64,000 nt of DNA from Muribaculum gordoncarteri (GCF_004803695.1 NZ_CP039393.1:186001-250000), one strand, 5' to 3'. Positions 34,501 to 43,462 are shown, counted from the stretch's first letter. Numbers and translations: made by a program. Notes: generated by a model from the letters alone, not told the origin.

Positions 34501-34748
34501 CCGTCATATTGTCCCGTGAAGGCTATTGATTTCCCGTCGGGCGAGAAACGGGGAAATATCTCATATCCCTCATGTGATGTGAGTCGACGGGCTTCGCCTC
34601 CGTTCAATGGCACGGAGTATAGGTCGCCGGCGTAACTGAACACGACATCGTTGCCGTTGGTTGCCGGGAAGCGCAACAAGCGAGCTTCATCGGCTGCGTT
34701 CAGCGAAATTGATGCTGAAAACGCGATTGCAAGTAGGAGTGATTTCAT
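31530..34748 (-). CDS. tricorn-like S41 peptidase, exported
   Basis: 1072 residues with a signal peptide (1-18). Two WD40/TolB-like propeller regions fill about 20-600 (repeated RFSPDGKSIAFTG, WSPDGKHIAYISD, YSPDSRWITYTKS). A PDZ domain lies near 755-840 (GDYIVAIDGVPTTETDNIY). The C-terminal S41 domain has GRVGYIYVPDMG, a DDRANGGGN loop and KYSASDGDLFP with the likely nucleophile Ser near residue 953. Tricorn proteases trim peptides; the exported Bacteroidetes versions act in the envelope. Single gene, converging on threonine aldolase. Confidence 0.9.
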   Translation of the reverse strand: MKSLLLAIAFSASISLNAADEARLLRFPATNGNDVVFSYAGDLYSVPLNGGEARRLTSHEGYEIFPRFSPDGKSIAFTGQYDGNTEVYLIPANGGEPERLTYTSTNSRDDLGDRMGPNNIVMTWQPDGKGIVYRNRIGSGFEGKLWTVSPDGGMPTAIPLPEGGFCSYSPDGKKLAYNRVMREFRNWKYYRGGMADDIWIYDPAAKTVKNITDNVAQDIIPMWIGDEIYFISDRDRTMNLFAYNTKSGQTRKVTDYTEYDIKFPSSNGNIIVYENGGYIYKYDPRSGAQPQKINITLASDNTIARKEMMPVEDFISGYSVSPDAHRLAVTARGEVFDVPASKGVTRNITRTPGANERDASWSPDGKHIAYISDRTGETEVWLQDVEGGKPRQLTKDNDTYIRSINWSPDSKKILYTDRKNRIVEIDAASGSKRTIMQNPEGEFYQVNYSPDSRWITYTKSGANNMNVIYVYDLTSGKEYPVTEKWYDSSSPIFSSDGRYIIFTSERDFNPTYGQTEWNHVYNRMGGVYIALLDKSTPSPLLPSDDKDPVKAPEAKADEPAKASSTVNIDTDGLPSRLVKLPLASGNYSPIYSNGKKVWYRNGGSVNMFDLEKGENTNIADGASMSVSPDGRKATFYSRGNLYITDLPMSNVKLGKSVDLSNMIAPVDYAQEWPQIFDETWRAFRDGFYLENMHGVDWNAIKKKYAALLPYAKTRYDLNYIIGEMIAELACGHAYVNPGQIKTITRIPMGLLGAELSRDKSGYYRIDKIIPGAVYSRSLRSPLAEPGVEVAEGDYIVAIDGVPTTETDNIYTLLIGKANVLTELTVNSTPSEKGAHKIVVEPIADEEPLYHYNWVQNNIKKVEKATNGRVGYIYVPDMGPEGLNEFARYFYPQLDKEALIIDDRANGGGNVSPMLIERLLREPYRMTMSRTSSKVGTIPDATLVGPKVLLINKYSASDGDLFPWSFKATGLGKVVGTRTWGGIIGISGSLPYMDGTDVRVPFFTNYDAKTGQWIVENHGVDPDILIDNDPIKEQMGIDQQLDKAIEVILEELKSRKPLPPVPAPRTFKDLGVE

Positions 34749-34800
34749 TGCAGTTGGTCTTTTGGGTAAAAATTTCCGGGTATTGGTGTTAAAATATTTT

Positions 34801-34808
34801 CAAATATA
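34801..34808 (-). promoter_or_regulatory. TATATTTG -7 box for the tricorn gene
   Basis: CAAATATA on the + strand, 53 bases upstream of the ATG at 34748. Confidence 0.4.
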
Positions 34809-34883
34809 CTAATAATATTTTTAAGAATGGTTTTGCAGGGCTATTTATGGATGTATGTAGGGACATATATCGAAAAAATTGGC

Positions 34884-34891
34884 TAAGTTTG
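34884..34891 (+). promoter_or_regulatory. TAAGTTTG -7 box for the PfkB kinase gene
   Basis: TAAGTTTG ends 23 bases before the ATG at 34915. Confidence 0.5.
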
Positions 34892-34914
34892 CACACTTAA
34901 ATTGAAAATAAGGA

Positions 34915-35802
34915 ATGAATAAGTATGATATTTGTTGTGTAGGACACATAACGCTTGATAAGATTGTAACGCCAAGACATACAGTGCACATGCCCGGAGG
35001 AACATCGTTTTATTTCGCTCACGGTATAAGCGCTCTTGACCCGTCGAAGTTTGTACTGGTGACATCACTTGCTGAAAGTGAAATGGGCGCTGTTGACGAC
35101 ATTCGCAAAAAGGGAGTTGAGGTAAAGGTTCTTCCGAGTCGCAATTCGGTATATTTTGAAAATATCTATGGAGAAAATCAGAATAATCGCACGCAACGTG
35201 TTCTGGCCAAGGCCGACCCCTTCACAGTGGAGGGACTGAAGGATGTAGATGCACGCATCTATCATCTCGGCAGTCTGCTTGCCGATGATTTTCCGCTTGA
35301 ATTGGTTAAGTATTTGTCGACAAAGGGTGTGTTGTCGGTCGACGCTCAAGGTTATCTGCGCGAGGTACGTGGCGACAAGGTGTTTCCTATTGACTGGGTT
35401 GATAAGCGCAAGGCTCTTAAATACATAACGGTGCTTAAGGTCAACGAGCATGAATCGGAGGTGCTGACCGGTGAGAAAAATCCGTATGCCGCCGCTCGAA
35501 TACTTGCCGATTGGGGTGTCAAGGAGGTGTTGCTTACGCTCGGCAGCAACGGCTCGCTGATATATGCAGGCGGTAATTTTTATGAGATTCCGGCTTTTGA
35601 ACCCGAAGAGGTGGTCGATGCAACCGGATGCGGCGATACATATATGACCGGATACTTGTATATGCGCAACAAGGGTGCGTCATATATGGAAGCGGGAACC
35701 TTTGCTGCAGCAATGTGTACAATCAAGCTTGGCGCCTCGGGCCCGTTCAGCGGCACCGAGCGTGATGTGCTCGATATTGTCAATGTAGCTTCCTTGGCAT
35801 GA
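34915..35802 (+). CDS. PfkB-family sugar/nucleoside kinase
   Basis: 295 residues of the ribokinase fold. N-terminal CVGHITLDKIVTPR and PGGTSFYFAHG bind the sugar; the anion hole/catalytic loop is DATGCGDTYMTGYLY, with the base Asp at about 241. The substrate cannot be determined. The 3' end overlaps the converging MFS gene by 23 bases; the two are not co-transcribed. A FucP-like transporter beside a sugar kinase is suggestive of linked sugar use, but weakly so. Confidence 0.88.
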   Translation: MNKYDICCVGHITLDKIVTPRHTVHMPGGTSFYFAHGISALDPSKFVLVTSLAESEMGAVDDIRKKGVEVKVLPSRNSVYFENIYGENQNNRTQRVLAKADPFTVEGLKDVDARIYHLGSLLADDFPLELVKYLSTKGVLSVDAQGYLREVRGDKVFPIDWVDKRKALKYITVLKVNEHESEVLTGEKNPYAAARILADWGVKEVLLTLGSNGSLIYAGGNFYEIPAFEPEEVVDATGCGDTYMTGYLYMRNKGASYMEAGTFAAAMCTIKLGASGPFSGTERDVLDIVNVASLA

Positions 35803-37000
35803 CGGTCAAGGAGTACAAGAGGACGAATATATAGCCTGCGCAGGGTACCAGGAATGCTGTAGACATTGATGTGACATCGGCCATTAAGCCCATGAGAAGC
35901 GTGCCTACGGCTCCGCCAAGTGGCGACATCATGAGAAATGACGATGCAATCTTGGTCGACGATCCCGCAAGACCGCGTATGGATATTGCAAATATGGTGG
36001 GGAACATTATCGCTTCGAAGGCATAGCAGGCAAATAGGCTGATGCGTGACATCAATCCTATGTCGAGTGTCACGATCAGAGATGCGATAACAGTCATTAT
36101 TGCGCAAAAGCATAGTACTTTTTCTGCTGCTATGCGGCTCATTATCCAGCTTCCTGTTACTCGGGCTGCCATAAACAGGCCAAGACCGCCGAATGACAGC
36201 ACCACGGCTGCCGTTTTGGAGGTCATCCAACCGCCGTCGGTGACATAGTTGATGAAGAAGCTGTTGATGGATATTTCAGAAATCTCATAACAGAATAGTG
36301 CCGAAACACCGAAAACAAACCGCTTGTTGTGGAGCAACTTGGATATGACAGTGCCGGTTGATTGTGCATCATAATCGCCTGCTGAGGATCCATCGGTTAT
36401 TTCAGGCAACTTTACACGACTGAAAATCAATGCTACTATCAGCACTACAACGCCCATAACCGAGTAGGGAAGCGCTACGTTGATGCCCTCGTCGCCGGTA
36501 AACAGTATTTGTCCCATTATCAACGGTGCGAGAATACAACCGAGGCCGTTGAACGACTGCGCGAGATTCAGGCGGCTTGCCGCTGTGGATCGGTCGCCCA
36601 GTTCGGTCACGTAAGGATTTGCGGCTGTTTCGAGCACGACGAGTCCGCATCCGATTATAAATAGCGACACGAGAAAGAAGTTAAAAGAAACAGTCAATTC
36701 GCTTGGAATGAACAATAGCGAGCCGAAGGCAAAAAACATTAGCCCTAACACAACACCACGTCTATATCCGAATCGGTTAATGAATAATCCGGCAGGAAGA
36801 GCCATTATAAAGTATCCAAGGTAGGTAGTGGCCTGAATCATAGCCGAGCGTGTTATGGTTATGTCCATCGTTGTCTGGAAATGCTTGTTGAGGACATCGA
36901 GTATGGCTCGTGCAAATCCCCACATGAAGAATAGCGATGTCACAAGTATGAACGGTATGACATATTGTCGGGCAACCAATGATTTTGTAGAATTTCTCAT
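35780..37000 (-). CDS. FucP-like MFS sugar:proton symporter
   Basis: 406 residues with 12 hydrophobic helices. The phrases FFMWGFARAILDVLNKHFQ, ATTYLGYFIMALPAG, INRFGYRRGVVLGL, LETAANPYVTELGD and RLNLAQSFNGLGCILAP mark the L-fucose permease/glucose-galactose branch of the MFS. The transported sugar is not known. It has its own promoter facing EamA and overlaps the converging kinase gene by 23 bases. Confidence 0.9.
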   Translation of the reverse strand: MRNSTKSLVARQYVIPFILVTSLFFMWGFARAILDVLNKHFQTTMDITITRSAMIQATTYLGYFIMALPAGLFINRFGYRRGVVLGLMFFAFGSLLFIPSELTVSFNFFLVSLFIIGCGLVVLETAANPYVTELGDRSTAASRLNLAQSFNGLGCILAPLIMGQILFTGDEGINVALPYSVMGVVVLIVALIFSRVKLPEITDGSSAGDYDAQSTGTVISKLLHNKRFVFGVSALFCYEISEISINSFFINYVTDGGWMTSKTAAVVLSFGGLGLFMAARVTGSWIMSRIAAEKVLCFCAIMTVIASLIVTLDIGLMSRISLFACYAFEAIMFPTIFAISIRGLAGSSTKIASSFLMMSPLGGAVGTLLMGLMADVTSMSTAFLVPCAGYIFVLLYSLTVMPRKLH

Positions 37001-37044
37001 TTATATGATTAGTTTCAGAAGTTTGATAGCTCCAAATGATGCTG

Positions 37045-37052
37045 CAAAAGTA
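37045..37052 (-). promoter_or_regulatory. TACTTTTG -7 box for the MFS gene
   Basis: CAAAAGTA on the + strand, 45 bases before the ATG at 37000, in the short divergent spacer shared with EamA. Confidence 0.45.
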
Positions 37053-37123
37053 GCTATTTTATATAAAAAAGAGTATCTTTACAGTCTGATTTGTGATAGT
37101 TGAATTTCTTAATTGGAATAATT

Positions 37124-38047
37124 ATGGACTCTCGTAAAGCGAAAGGCTATATACTTGGATTTGTTGCAGCAGCTACCTATGGTTTGAATCCGTTGTTTGC
37201 GTTACCTTTGATGGCCGATGGTATGGATGCGTCATCCATACTTCTGTTCCGTTATTTGCTCGCTATCCCGATTGTTGCGTTGATGATGGCTGTGCGCGGC
37301 CGATCATTTGCCGTCACATTGCGTCAGTTGGGCCTGCTTGTGGTGTTTGGCCTTTTGCTTGGCGTTTCATCGATTTCGTTGTTTGAGAGTTACCGTTACA
37401 TGGATGCCGGCATTGCGTCGACATTGCTGTTTGTCTATCCGTTGATGGTGGCTGTGATAATGTCGGCCTTTTTCCATGAACGCATGTCACGCCTCACGAT
37501 TGTGTGCCTTACTGCGGCATTGGCCGGTATCGGGCTATTGTATAAGGGCGAAGGAGGCGGTACGTTAAGTCCTTTAGGTACGGCTATCGTTATGTTGTCG
37601 GCACTTACTTATGCCATCTACATAGTTGGTATAAACAAGACGGAGCTTTCCAAAGTGCCTACTCTTACCGTGACATTCTATGTGCTTATATTTGGCATGA
37701 TAGTATTTGCCGTTAATTTGCTTATGAAGGGTCATGTCGATGTGCCTTCGGGTATTAGTCAATGGCTCGGTGTGGGAGCGTTGGCGTTGCTGCCTACTGC
37801 TGTGTCGTTCCTGTGTACGACTATGGCTATAATCTATGTGGGTTCGACTCCTACAGCCATACTTGGCGCAATGGAGCCGTTGACGGCGGTTATCATAGGC
37901 ATAACGGTGTTTGGCGAGCGTCTTACCGTGCGTGATGTACTGGGGCTCTCATTGATTGTGATAGCCGTGACGCTGGTTGTGGTAGGGGGTAGCGTAAGCA
38001 AGCACTTGACCAATATAAAACGGTTGTTCCCTCGTGTAAAAAGATGA
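37124..38047 (+). CDS. EamA-family (DMT) transporter
   Basis: 307 residues from the ATG at 37124 (the frame extends to a TTG at 37100). Ten hydrophobic helices in two EamA repeats: AATYGLNPLFALPLM ... RYLLAIP in the first and ALTYAIYIVGINKTEL ... GAMEPLTAVIIGITVFGERL in the second. Members export or import amino acids, nucleotides or other small metabolites. Followed by a long hairpin at 38051. Confidence 0.9.
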   Translation: MDSRKAKGYILGFVAAATYGLNPLFALPLMADGMDASSILLFRYLLAIPIVALMMAVRGRSFAVTLRQLGLLVVFGLLLGVSSISLFESYRYMDAGIASTLLFVYPLMVAVIMSAFFHERMSRLTIVCLTAALAGIGLLYKGEGGGTLSPLGTAIVMLSALTYAIYIVGINKTELSKVPTLTVTFYVLIFGMIVFAVNLLMKGHVDVPSGISQWLGVGALALLPTAVSFLCTTMAIIYVGSTPTAILGAMEPLTAVIIGITVFGERLTVRDVLGLSLIVIAVTLVVVGGSVSKHLTNIKRLFPRVKR

Positions 38048-38050
38048 AAT

Positions 38051-38090
38051 AAGCGGTCGCAATAGTCATGAATGACAGTCGCGACCGCTT
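38051..38090. terminator. bidirectional hairpin between EamA and a fimbrial gene
   Basis: AAGCGGTCGC (38051-38060) pairs perfectly with GCGACCGCTT (38081-38090), and the loop holds a second inverted repeat GTCAT/ATGAC. There is no T-run, so termination efficiency is uncertain; the position between convergent genes is typical. Confidence 0.6.
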
Positions 38091-38116
38091 GGCTAATCAA
38101 GGATTAGATATTATAA

Positions 38117-39835
38117 TCAGTTGACTTTCTTGAGCAATCGCACGCAATTGCCGTAGTTGCGCGCCCATTCACTGATACTGAAGTCAGATGATCCCAAATT
38201 TTCATTTGCAATACGTACACAGTATCCGTTGGCAACTTTATTGGAGCCGGCTGCGCGATAACTGCCGGAAGATGCCCAATAATAGACTGTAAGGCCACTG
38301 TTTTTTTCGCCATTCAGAGAAGGACTTGAATATCCGGCGAGTGGAAGAAACACCGAGTTCATTGCAGTCAATTGATTGTTGGAGTCAAGGACTATTTTGG
38401 TGTAGTCGAGAGCGTCTGTCTGACCGAGTTTTATCGAAGAGATGTCATCCTGACTTATTCCGACTGTTGACAATATCTCCTTTGCCTTGGTTGCGTCACT
38501 GTTGTCGCAGGGCAATATCAGCAGCCCCTTTATGCCGTTGACCGTGCCGGGATGAATGAAGAAGGTGCTTAGTATCGTATTCCACTCATCTTTGGTAGGA
38601 GTCACATAGGTGCCGTCATGGACATCGACTGATAATTGTCGGCCGTAGGCGGTTCCCCAATCATATTGTGTCGCTTTGATTTCGTTTATGTCCTGATTTT
38701 CGGTTTCCTGTATTGACGGATAGAGCGTTTTGTCAGCGTCCCAGTATTGGGGTTGGCGTGCATTGTCGATTCCTGTTGCGCCCCATCCAAACAGGTCGAT
38801 TATCTCGGGAGTGTCTTCGTTCCAGCCCCTTTTTGTGACATATTCGGTCTGACTCCCAAATACACCCCATTGACGGGTTTTGGTGTTGAAGAACAGGTTG
38901 CCTCCTGTGAATCGGTATTTATTGTCGCCGAGGGTTATCTCGGGGCCTATAAGCGTCGCTTCGGTGGATGATGTGTTATCATTTTCCTTAACGGCATTCA
39001 TCGTCACCTCGACTCCCTCGCCTTGTGCCTTGCGGAAAAAGCGGTTGGCGTTGTAGGTGCGTGACGGCAGGGTGCCCGAGTAGCTGTTGCCGTCGACGGT
39101 CACCGTGAATGTCAGTGCCATGTCACGCTCGGGAATTATTGTGAGGTATATGTCGCCGTCGCTATTCTCGACGGTTATGTCACCTGATGTTTTATCGGCA
39201 ATCGAGCCGTCGAGATTGAACGTACATCGGTTGTAAAGGTTGGTCCCTGAAACTGTGACGCGGTTGCCCGACAGCGTTGTGCCATCGGTGAAGTTCAGCT
39301 TATAGTGAGCAAACCCCGTGCTGCGCGTGACGGTGAAGCTGATTGTGGCCTCGCTGCCTGTCACGTTGGCTGAAGTTGAGGCAAACATCATGTCGGTGTT
39401 ACGTAACGAGGTCAGCTTGCCCTCCTGCGATGAGATGTCGAGCGACAGCAACGATGACGCATCGGCAACAGAAGCGGGCAGTGCGTCACTTGTGCCGAAG
39501 TGGTAGATGTTTATGTCGTTTCGGCCTTCATTAAGCCCGGTGAGAGTTCCTGAGAAAGTGCCCGATTGGGCGTTGTCGATGTCAAGGATGCCTAATGCCG
39601 TTCCAGACTCGTCGGTGACCAGTAGGCGGTCGTCGCTGCTCCATGCAAAGGCGATTGACCCGTTTTTCTCCGACAGGGCGGAGCGTGAATCATCGCCGTG
39701 ATCCACCGATGCCTTGGCCGTCACCTTCACGATTTTGCCTGACGGCGGGGTGTCGAGTGCATCGTTGTTGCACGATGTTAACGCCGATAACATTGCGGCG
39801 GCAGCAAGAAAGTTTTTTATCAAGCAGTGATTCAT
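38117..39835 (-). CDS. fimbrillin-like lipoprotein with FISUMP-type C-terminal domain
   Basis: 572 residues with a lipoprotein signal (LSALTSC, cysteine near 22). The N-terminal 280 residues resemble fimbrillin: SALSEKNGSIAFAWSSDDRL, LNEGRNDINIYHFG, SFTVTRSTGFAHYKLNF. From about 310 onward is a Fib_succ_major-like module: FTGGNLFFNTKTRQWGVFG, SVDVHDGTYVTPTKDEWN, FLPLAGY, YWASS and the closing YGNCVRLLKKV. It could be a tip or accessory adhesin of the fimbria whose stalk genes precede it in the operon. Confidence 0.75.
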   Translation of the reverse strand: MNHCLIKNFLAAAAMLSALTSCNNDALDTPPSGKIVKVTAKASVDHGDDSRSALSEKNGSIAFAWSSDDRLLVTDESGTALGILDIDNAQSGTFSGTLTGLNEGRNDINIYHFGTSDALPASVADASSLLSLDISSQEGKLTSLRNTDMMFASTSANVTGSEATISFTVTRSTGFAHYKLNFTDGTTLSGNRVTVSGTNLYNRCTFNLDGSIADKTSGDITVENSDGDIYLTIIPERDMALTFTVTVDGNSYSGTLPSRTYNANRFFRKAQGEGVEVTMNAVKENDNTSSTEATLIGPEITLGDNKYRFTGGNLFFNTKTRQWGVFGSQTEYVTKRGWNEDTPEIIDLFGWGATGIDNARQPQYWDADKTLYPSIQETENQDINEIKATQYDWGTAYGRQLSVDVHDGTYVTPTKDEWNTILSTFFIHPGTVNGIKGLLILPCDNSDATKAKEILSTVGISQDDISSIKLGQTDALDYTKIVLDSNNQLTAMNSVFLPLAGYSSPSLNGEKNSGLTVYYWASSGSYRAAGSNKVANGYCVRIANENLGSSDFSISEWARNYGNCVRLLKKVN

Positions 39836-39869
39836 GACTGATGGATTTATGAGTTATCGTGTTTCGTGC

Positions 39870-40988
39870 TTATGATTCGGGTCCTTCGCCTACGGCATCG
39901 GTGCCTGAGCCACTAATGCTACCTTGTGGTTCGCCGGACTGCGGGCCATTGATGTCGGTCGTTATCTCTTCGCCGGCAATGAAGTCCTCGGTGGATATGT
40001 CGTAGGCTATGCTTGACAATATGGATATGGGGTTGGACGGGTCGGGTGTGTAGCCGCCGTTGCTCCCTTTGGAGAACCTGAAGGTGTAAACGTAATGCAC
40101 TCCCGGCCTCCAGTCGATGGCTACGGGCACAGCGATGTAGTCGTTATAGGCCAAGGCGTTGCCGCTGTCGGTCATTTTCACTTTCACGAGGAAATAGGAG
40201 CCGATGTAGTTATCCGATTTGTTTTCGGGATTCCATGCCGTCACTTTCTGAGGAATCAGCAGCAATGAGCCGTCACCACCTCCCGATACATTCACCCCCG
40301 TGAGTTCGGTCTTCTCCGATGTCACGCTTTTGGAGTTGAATGTTACCGAGTAAACGGCGGTAGCCGATGATTCAATTCCCGACCATGTGCCCGTGACATC
40401 AGTGCCGTCGGTGTCCTGTGAGGGAAAGGAGAATGTGGCTTGCTGATGTATATTGCCTATCTTAACCTCCGAAATTTCGATGGCGTATTCGGAGTTGTTG
40501 ACGGCACTGAATGTCACTTGGGCAAGTGCGTGACGGAAGTTTAGTCTTACGGTTGTGCGCGATAGATTGGTCTTTACGGCATACATCAGGTCGAGTTGAT
40601 GTGACGCTTCGGCCGCGGGCTTGAAATCCTTGAAGCGGGGAGTGCCTTCGCTGTATTCATAGAATCCGCTGCCGTTGACATGGGCATGGAAGTCAAGCGG
40701 ATAGGCCGGCCAGTAGCGGGTTGCCGCCGATTCCCATGTGACGGGGCTGTTGCCCGTCTTGTTCACCACATCGCCGTTGATGTAGAGCTCCGATGTGCCG
40801 TTTTTGACGGCATAGACGGTGAATGATGACGGCGGGTTACTGCTGCTGTAGGATGCCTGTGAACGGGCGGTGTTGGAAGTCGTTGCCTCAAAGGTGATGA
40901 GATTGGTGCCGTCGTGCATGTCGTCCTGTGTACAGGCGGTCATGACTACGGCAAGCATTGCAATCGTGATGAATGGACTGTGTTTCAT
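39870..40988 (-). CDS. fimbrillin-family (Mfa-like) lipoprotein, locus 1
   Basis: 372 residues from the ATG at 40988, which gives a direct lipoprotein signal ending LAVVMTAC; an upstream ATG at 41012 is in frame. The fimbrillin hallmarks are LITFEATTSNTARSQ, SSFTVYAVKNGTS, ATRYWPAYPLDFHAHV, LNFRHALAQVTFSAVNNS and the late WRPGVHYVYTFRFSKGSN. It is the likely structural pilin. Closely parallel to the gene at 47871-48902. Second gene of a three-gene operon with the DUF5119 and FISUMP genes. Confidence 0.85.
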   Translation of the reverse strand: MKHSPFITIAMLAVVMTACTQDDMHDGTNLITFEATTSNTARSQASYSSSNPPSSFTVYAVKNGTSELYINGDVVNKTGNSPVTWESAATRYWPAYPLDFHAHVNGSGFYEYSEGTPRFKDFKPAAEASHQLDLMYAVKTNLSRTTVRLNFRHALAQVTFSAVNNSEYAIEISEVKIGNIHQQATFSFPSQDTDGTDVTGTWSGIESSATAVYSVTFNSKSVTSEKTELTGVNVSGGGDGSLLLIPQKVTAWNPENKSDNYIGSYFLVKVKMTDSGNALAYNDYIAVPVAIDWRPGVHYVYTFRFSKGSNGGYTPDPSNPISILSSIAYDISTEDFIAGEEITTDINGPQSGEPQGSISGSGTDAVGEGPES

Positions 40989-41026
40989 TACATTTTCAAT
41001 TAGAGGAGTCATTTATATGGTATTAT

Positions 41027-42034
41027 TTATATGTCGATGTCGGTGTCTATTATCGACCAGTCGTCAATGTCGTGGGTGTAGCCGGTGCCTTCGGGGTCGT
41101 CGGATTGTGGAATCTCAAGTCCGCTGACAGTCAATGTGACGCTGCCTGATTCGCCCGATTGATGCAGCTTTTCAGTCATGTCAAATCGGGTGTCGGAGCC
41201 GCCCAGGCAATGCAGCTTTCCGTCGTCGGTCCACACGTAGAGCATCAAATGATGTGACGCATTGCAGCCATTGTCATGCCTGAATGTTACAAACTCGCCG
41301 GTGATGCGTGACATGCCGTCGCTGACGGATTCGCCTACAAGCGTCGCACACTCCGAACCGGGATTTCCGTCACATAGGAGCAATGACGAGGTCATGCCTG
41401 AAATGGACGCAAACACCGATGTCACGCGGCCTATGTTGGTAACATCGGTTATTTCGTAACGGTAGGTGTCGGTCAATCGGCGTGGCTGCAATGCGAGCGT
41501 TACATCGTTGCTTTTGAGTGACACGTTGCTTATCGAAGTGCCCGTCATGGGGTCGGGACAGATGAGGAGCTGTTCATCCTCGGCTCCGGGTGCCACGGGG
41601 AGGTTATTGCCGTCGGGCGATTGGATGACGGTGCTTGGGCGTGTGTAGGCTTCATGGGTGTCATAACGGCCGGTGTTGCGGAAGTCGACCCCGTGAGTGT
41701 CGTTGTTGTAGCATATTACACTGTATCGGCCCGGCTTGATGTCGATTTTGCCGCCCGTTACGCCTTTGAAGTCAAAGCGTCGCGCTTCAAGGCTTTCATC
41801 AATGGGGTAGAGGAACAGACTCATCCCTGCCGGAGGCGGATTGCCGACATAACGCATGTCGAATGTCACGTTGACGGAAACCGTGTAATCCATCACATCA
41901 TCGCCCGCAGCGTCACTCTTGCTGCATCCGATAGCCGACAGGATGGCGAGCAATGCGGCAATGATGGTCGCGCGACACGTAACGGCGCTTGGTATTGCCG
42001 TTACATGGATTGGTTTGAGTCCTTGACTTGCCAT
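41027..42034 (-). CDS. DUF5119/FimB-like lipoprotein, locus 1
   Basis: 335 residues from the ATG at 42034; an in-frame ATG at 42052 is possible. The lipobox is LSAIGC, after a rather long n-region. The DUF5119 pattern SLFLYPIDE, IDIKPGRYSVICYNNDTHGV and YDTHEAYTRPS followed by RPRRLTDTYRYEITDV is shared with the gene at 48938-49939. Such proteins act as anchor/regulator partners of fimbrillins (as Mfa2 does for Mfa1). First gene of the operon, preceded by a ~340-nt leader. Confidence 0.82.
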   Translation of the reverse strand: MASQGLKPIHVTAIPSAVTCRATIIAALLAILSAIGCSKSDAAGDDVMDYTVSVNVTFDMRYVGNPPPAGMSLFLYPIDESLEARRFDFKGVTGGKIDIKPGRYSVICYNNDTHGVDFRNTGRYDTHEAYTRPSTVIQSPDGNNLPVAPGAEDEQLLICPDPMTGTSISNVSLKSNDVTLALQPRRLTDTYRYEITDVTNIGRVTSVFASISGMTSSLLLCDGNPGSECATLVGESVSDGMSRITGEFVTFRHDNGCNASHHLMLYVWTDDGKLHCLGGSDTRFDMTEKLHQSGESGSVTLTVSGLEIPQSDDPEGTGYTHDIDDWSIIDTDIDI

Positions 42035-42052
42035 TGAAATGTTAATGAGCAA

Positions 42053-42401
42053 TCGGGAAGATGAAAAACAATGGTGGTGTAACCTCGTGCAAATAGTGTC
42101 GACGAGATGACTTGCTGATATTTTCCATGGCGGTAAAACGACGGAAATCGGAAGGATATTGCCGTCCTGCCTATAGGGCGGGTCGATAATATGGTCGCTG
42201 CTACATGGCTAAAATAGTCGGTTAATTAAGGCAGGCTAATTACTTTTATGCTACGCTGATTTTCGAGAGAGCTACTTAATGATACTTGTATTTCAGCTAT
42301 ATAACTTATTCATTGTGAGCAGGTAGATGTAGTGCCGCAAATATTAAGGTTTACAAGCGGAGCAGATGCAAGATTGCATTTATCTACATAACTCACATTG
42401 C
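42053..42401. other. long untranslated leader of fimbrial locus 1
   Basis: About 340 bases between the promoter at 42402 and the first gene. No ORF, RNA family or invertible repeat is evident. Small inverted repeats such as CTCG/CGAG near 42085-42107 and ATGCAA/TTGCAT near 42366-42381 are present. The length suggests post-transcriptional control. Confidence 0.4.
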
Positions 42402-42433
42402 CAAAGATAGGATAAGTTTTGAAAATGAACAAA
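42402..42433 (-). promoter_or_regulatory. promoter of fimbrial locus 1
   Basis: On the minus strand TTTG (42433-42430), a 20-nt spacer and TATCTTTG (42409-42402), a textbook Bacteroidetes promoter. Confidence 0.6.
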
Positions 42434-42505
42434 TGTTTTGTGGAAAATTTGTGAAAATATTTTCAAAATCCCGCAAAATGTAGTGTGAACCGTTGCGGCT
42501 GAAGG

Positions 42506-43441
42506 TTATTTACCGCCTACAAGCTTGTAGAAAGAACCGGGAATGGGGGTGGTAAAGTTCATGTCACGACGCGTTGAAGGATGTGCAAACCTTAGTGTCT
42601 GGGCATGCAGTGCAAGGCGATGTATCATTGAAGCCTTTGCTCCGTATTTGCGGTCGCCTGATATGGGGTGTCCGAGTTCCTTCATGTGTACTCTTATCTG
42701 ATTTTTGCGGCCTGTGTCGAGCTCGACTTCAAGCATTGTGTGACCGAGTCCGCGCTTCAGCACCTTATAACGTGTCACGGCAAGTTCTCCCTCTTCGGGA
42801 TTCTGGGTCGAGTAGACTTCATACTGTGACGTTTCGGCAAGATAGCTTCGTATCTCACCCTCGTCCTTCTCGACTTCGCCTTCGACCACTGCTATATACT
42901 TGCGACTCAGCACCATGTTGTTCCAATTATGCTGCATGGCTTCTTTGGCTTCTTCGGTTTTGGCGAGCATCATCAGTCCCGAAGTGTCACGGTCAAGACG
43001 ATGGACTATAAACAACTTGTTGCGCGGATTGGCCCACTTAACGTAGTCACGCATTATAGAGTAGGCGGTACCGTCCTTTACGCGGTCGGTTCCCATCGAA
43101 AGCAGTCCGTAGCCTTTTTCGATGACGATGATGTCGTCATCCTCATATACAAGCTTTACGCGGCGATTGGAAAATACCCTGAATTCACGCGTGAGGTTCA
43201 CCTCGACTTTGTCGCCTTCATGCAACTCACGGTTGAATTGTGTTACCGGCATTCCGTTTACCGCAACCTGATTGTGCTTCAGCAGCTCCTTGACTGTGGT
43301 GCGCTTGCGTTGAGGCATCGAGTCAAAGAGGAATTGAAGTAACTGCGAGTCACCTTTTACGGGATATCTTTCGATTACATCGGGACGAAACGGCGCGTTA
43401 TGCGCTCCCGGCTTGCTTGTATAGCGATTCTGTCGAGGCAT
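42506..43441 (-). CDS. RluA-family pseudouridine synthase
   Basis: 311 residues. S4-like RNA-binding domain at about 30-85 (TVKELLKHNQVAVNGM, LHEGDKVEV), then the catalytic domain with VHRLDRDTSGLMML (Asp150 is the catalytic residue) and the C-terminal RKNQIRVHMKELGHPISGD. Which rRNA or tRNA site it modifies cannot be read. It begins 21 bases after the end of topA and is likely cotranscribed with it. Confidence 0.92.
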   Translation of the reverse strand: MPRQNRYTSKPGAHNAPFRPDVIERYPVKGDSQLLQFLFDSMPQRKRTTVKELLKHNQVAVNGMPVTQFNRELHEGDKVEVNLTREFRVFSNRRVKLVYEDDDIIVIEKGYGLLSMGTDRVKDGTAYSIMRDYVKWANPRNKLFIVHRLDRDTSGLMMLAKTEEAKEAMQHNWNNMVLSRKYIAVVEGEVEKDEGEIRSYLAETSQYEVYSTQNPEEGELAVTRYKVLKRGLGHTMLEVELDTGRKNQIRVHMKELGHPISGDRKYGAKASMIHRLALHAQTLRFAHPSTRRDMNFTTPIPGSFYKLVGGK

Positions 43442-43462
43442 GGCTTGATGGTTGGAATATGT

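Noticed and set aside
42053-42505. Invertible promoter for the fimbrial locus
   Set aside because: No inverted repeats of useful length flank the promoter on both sides.
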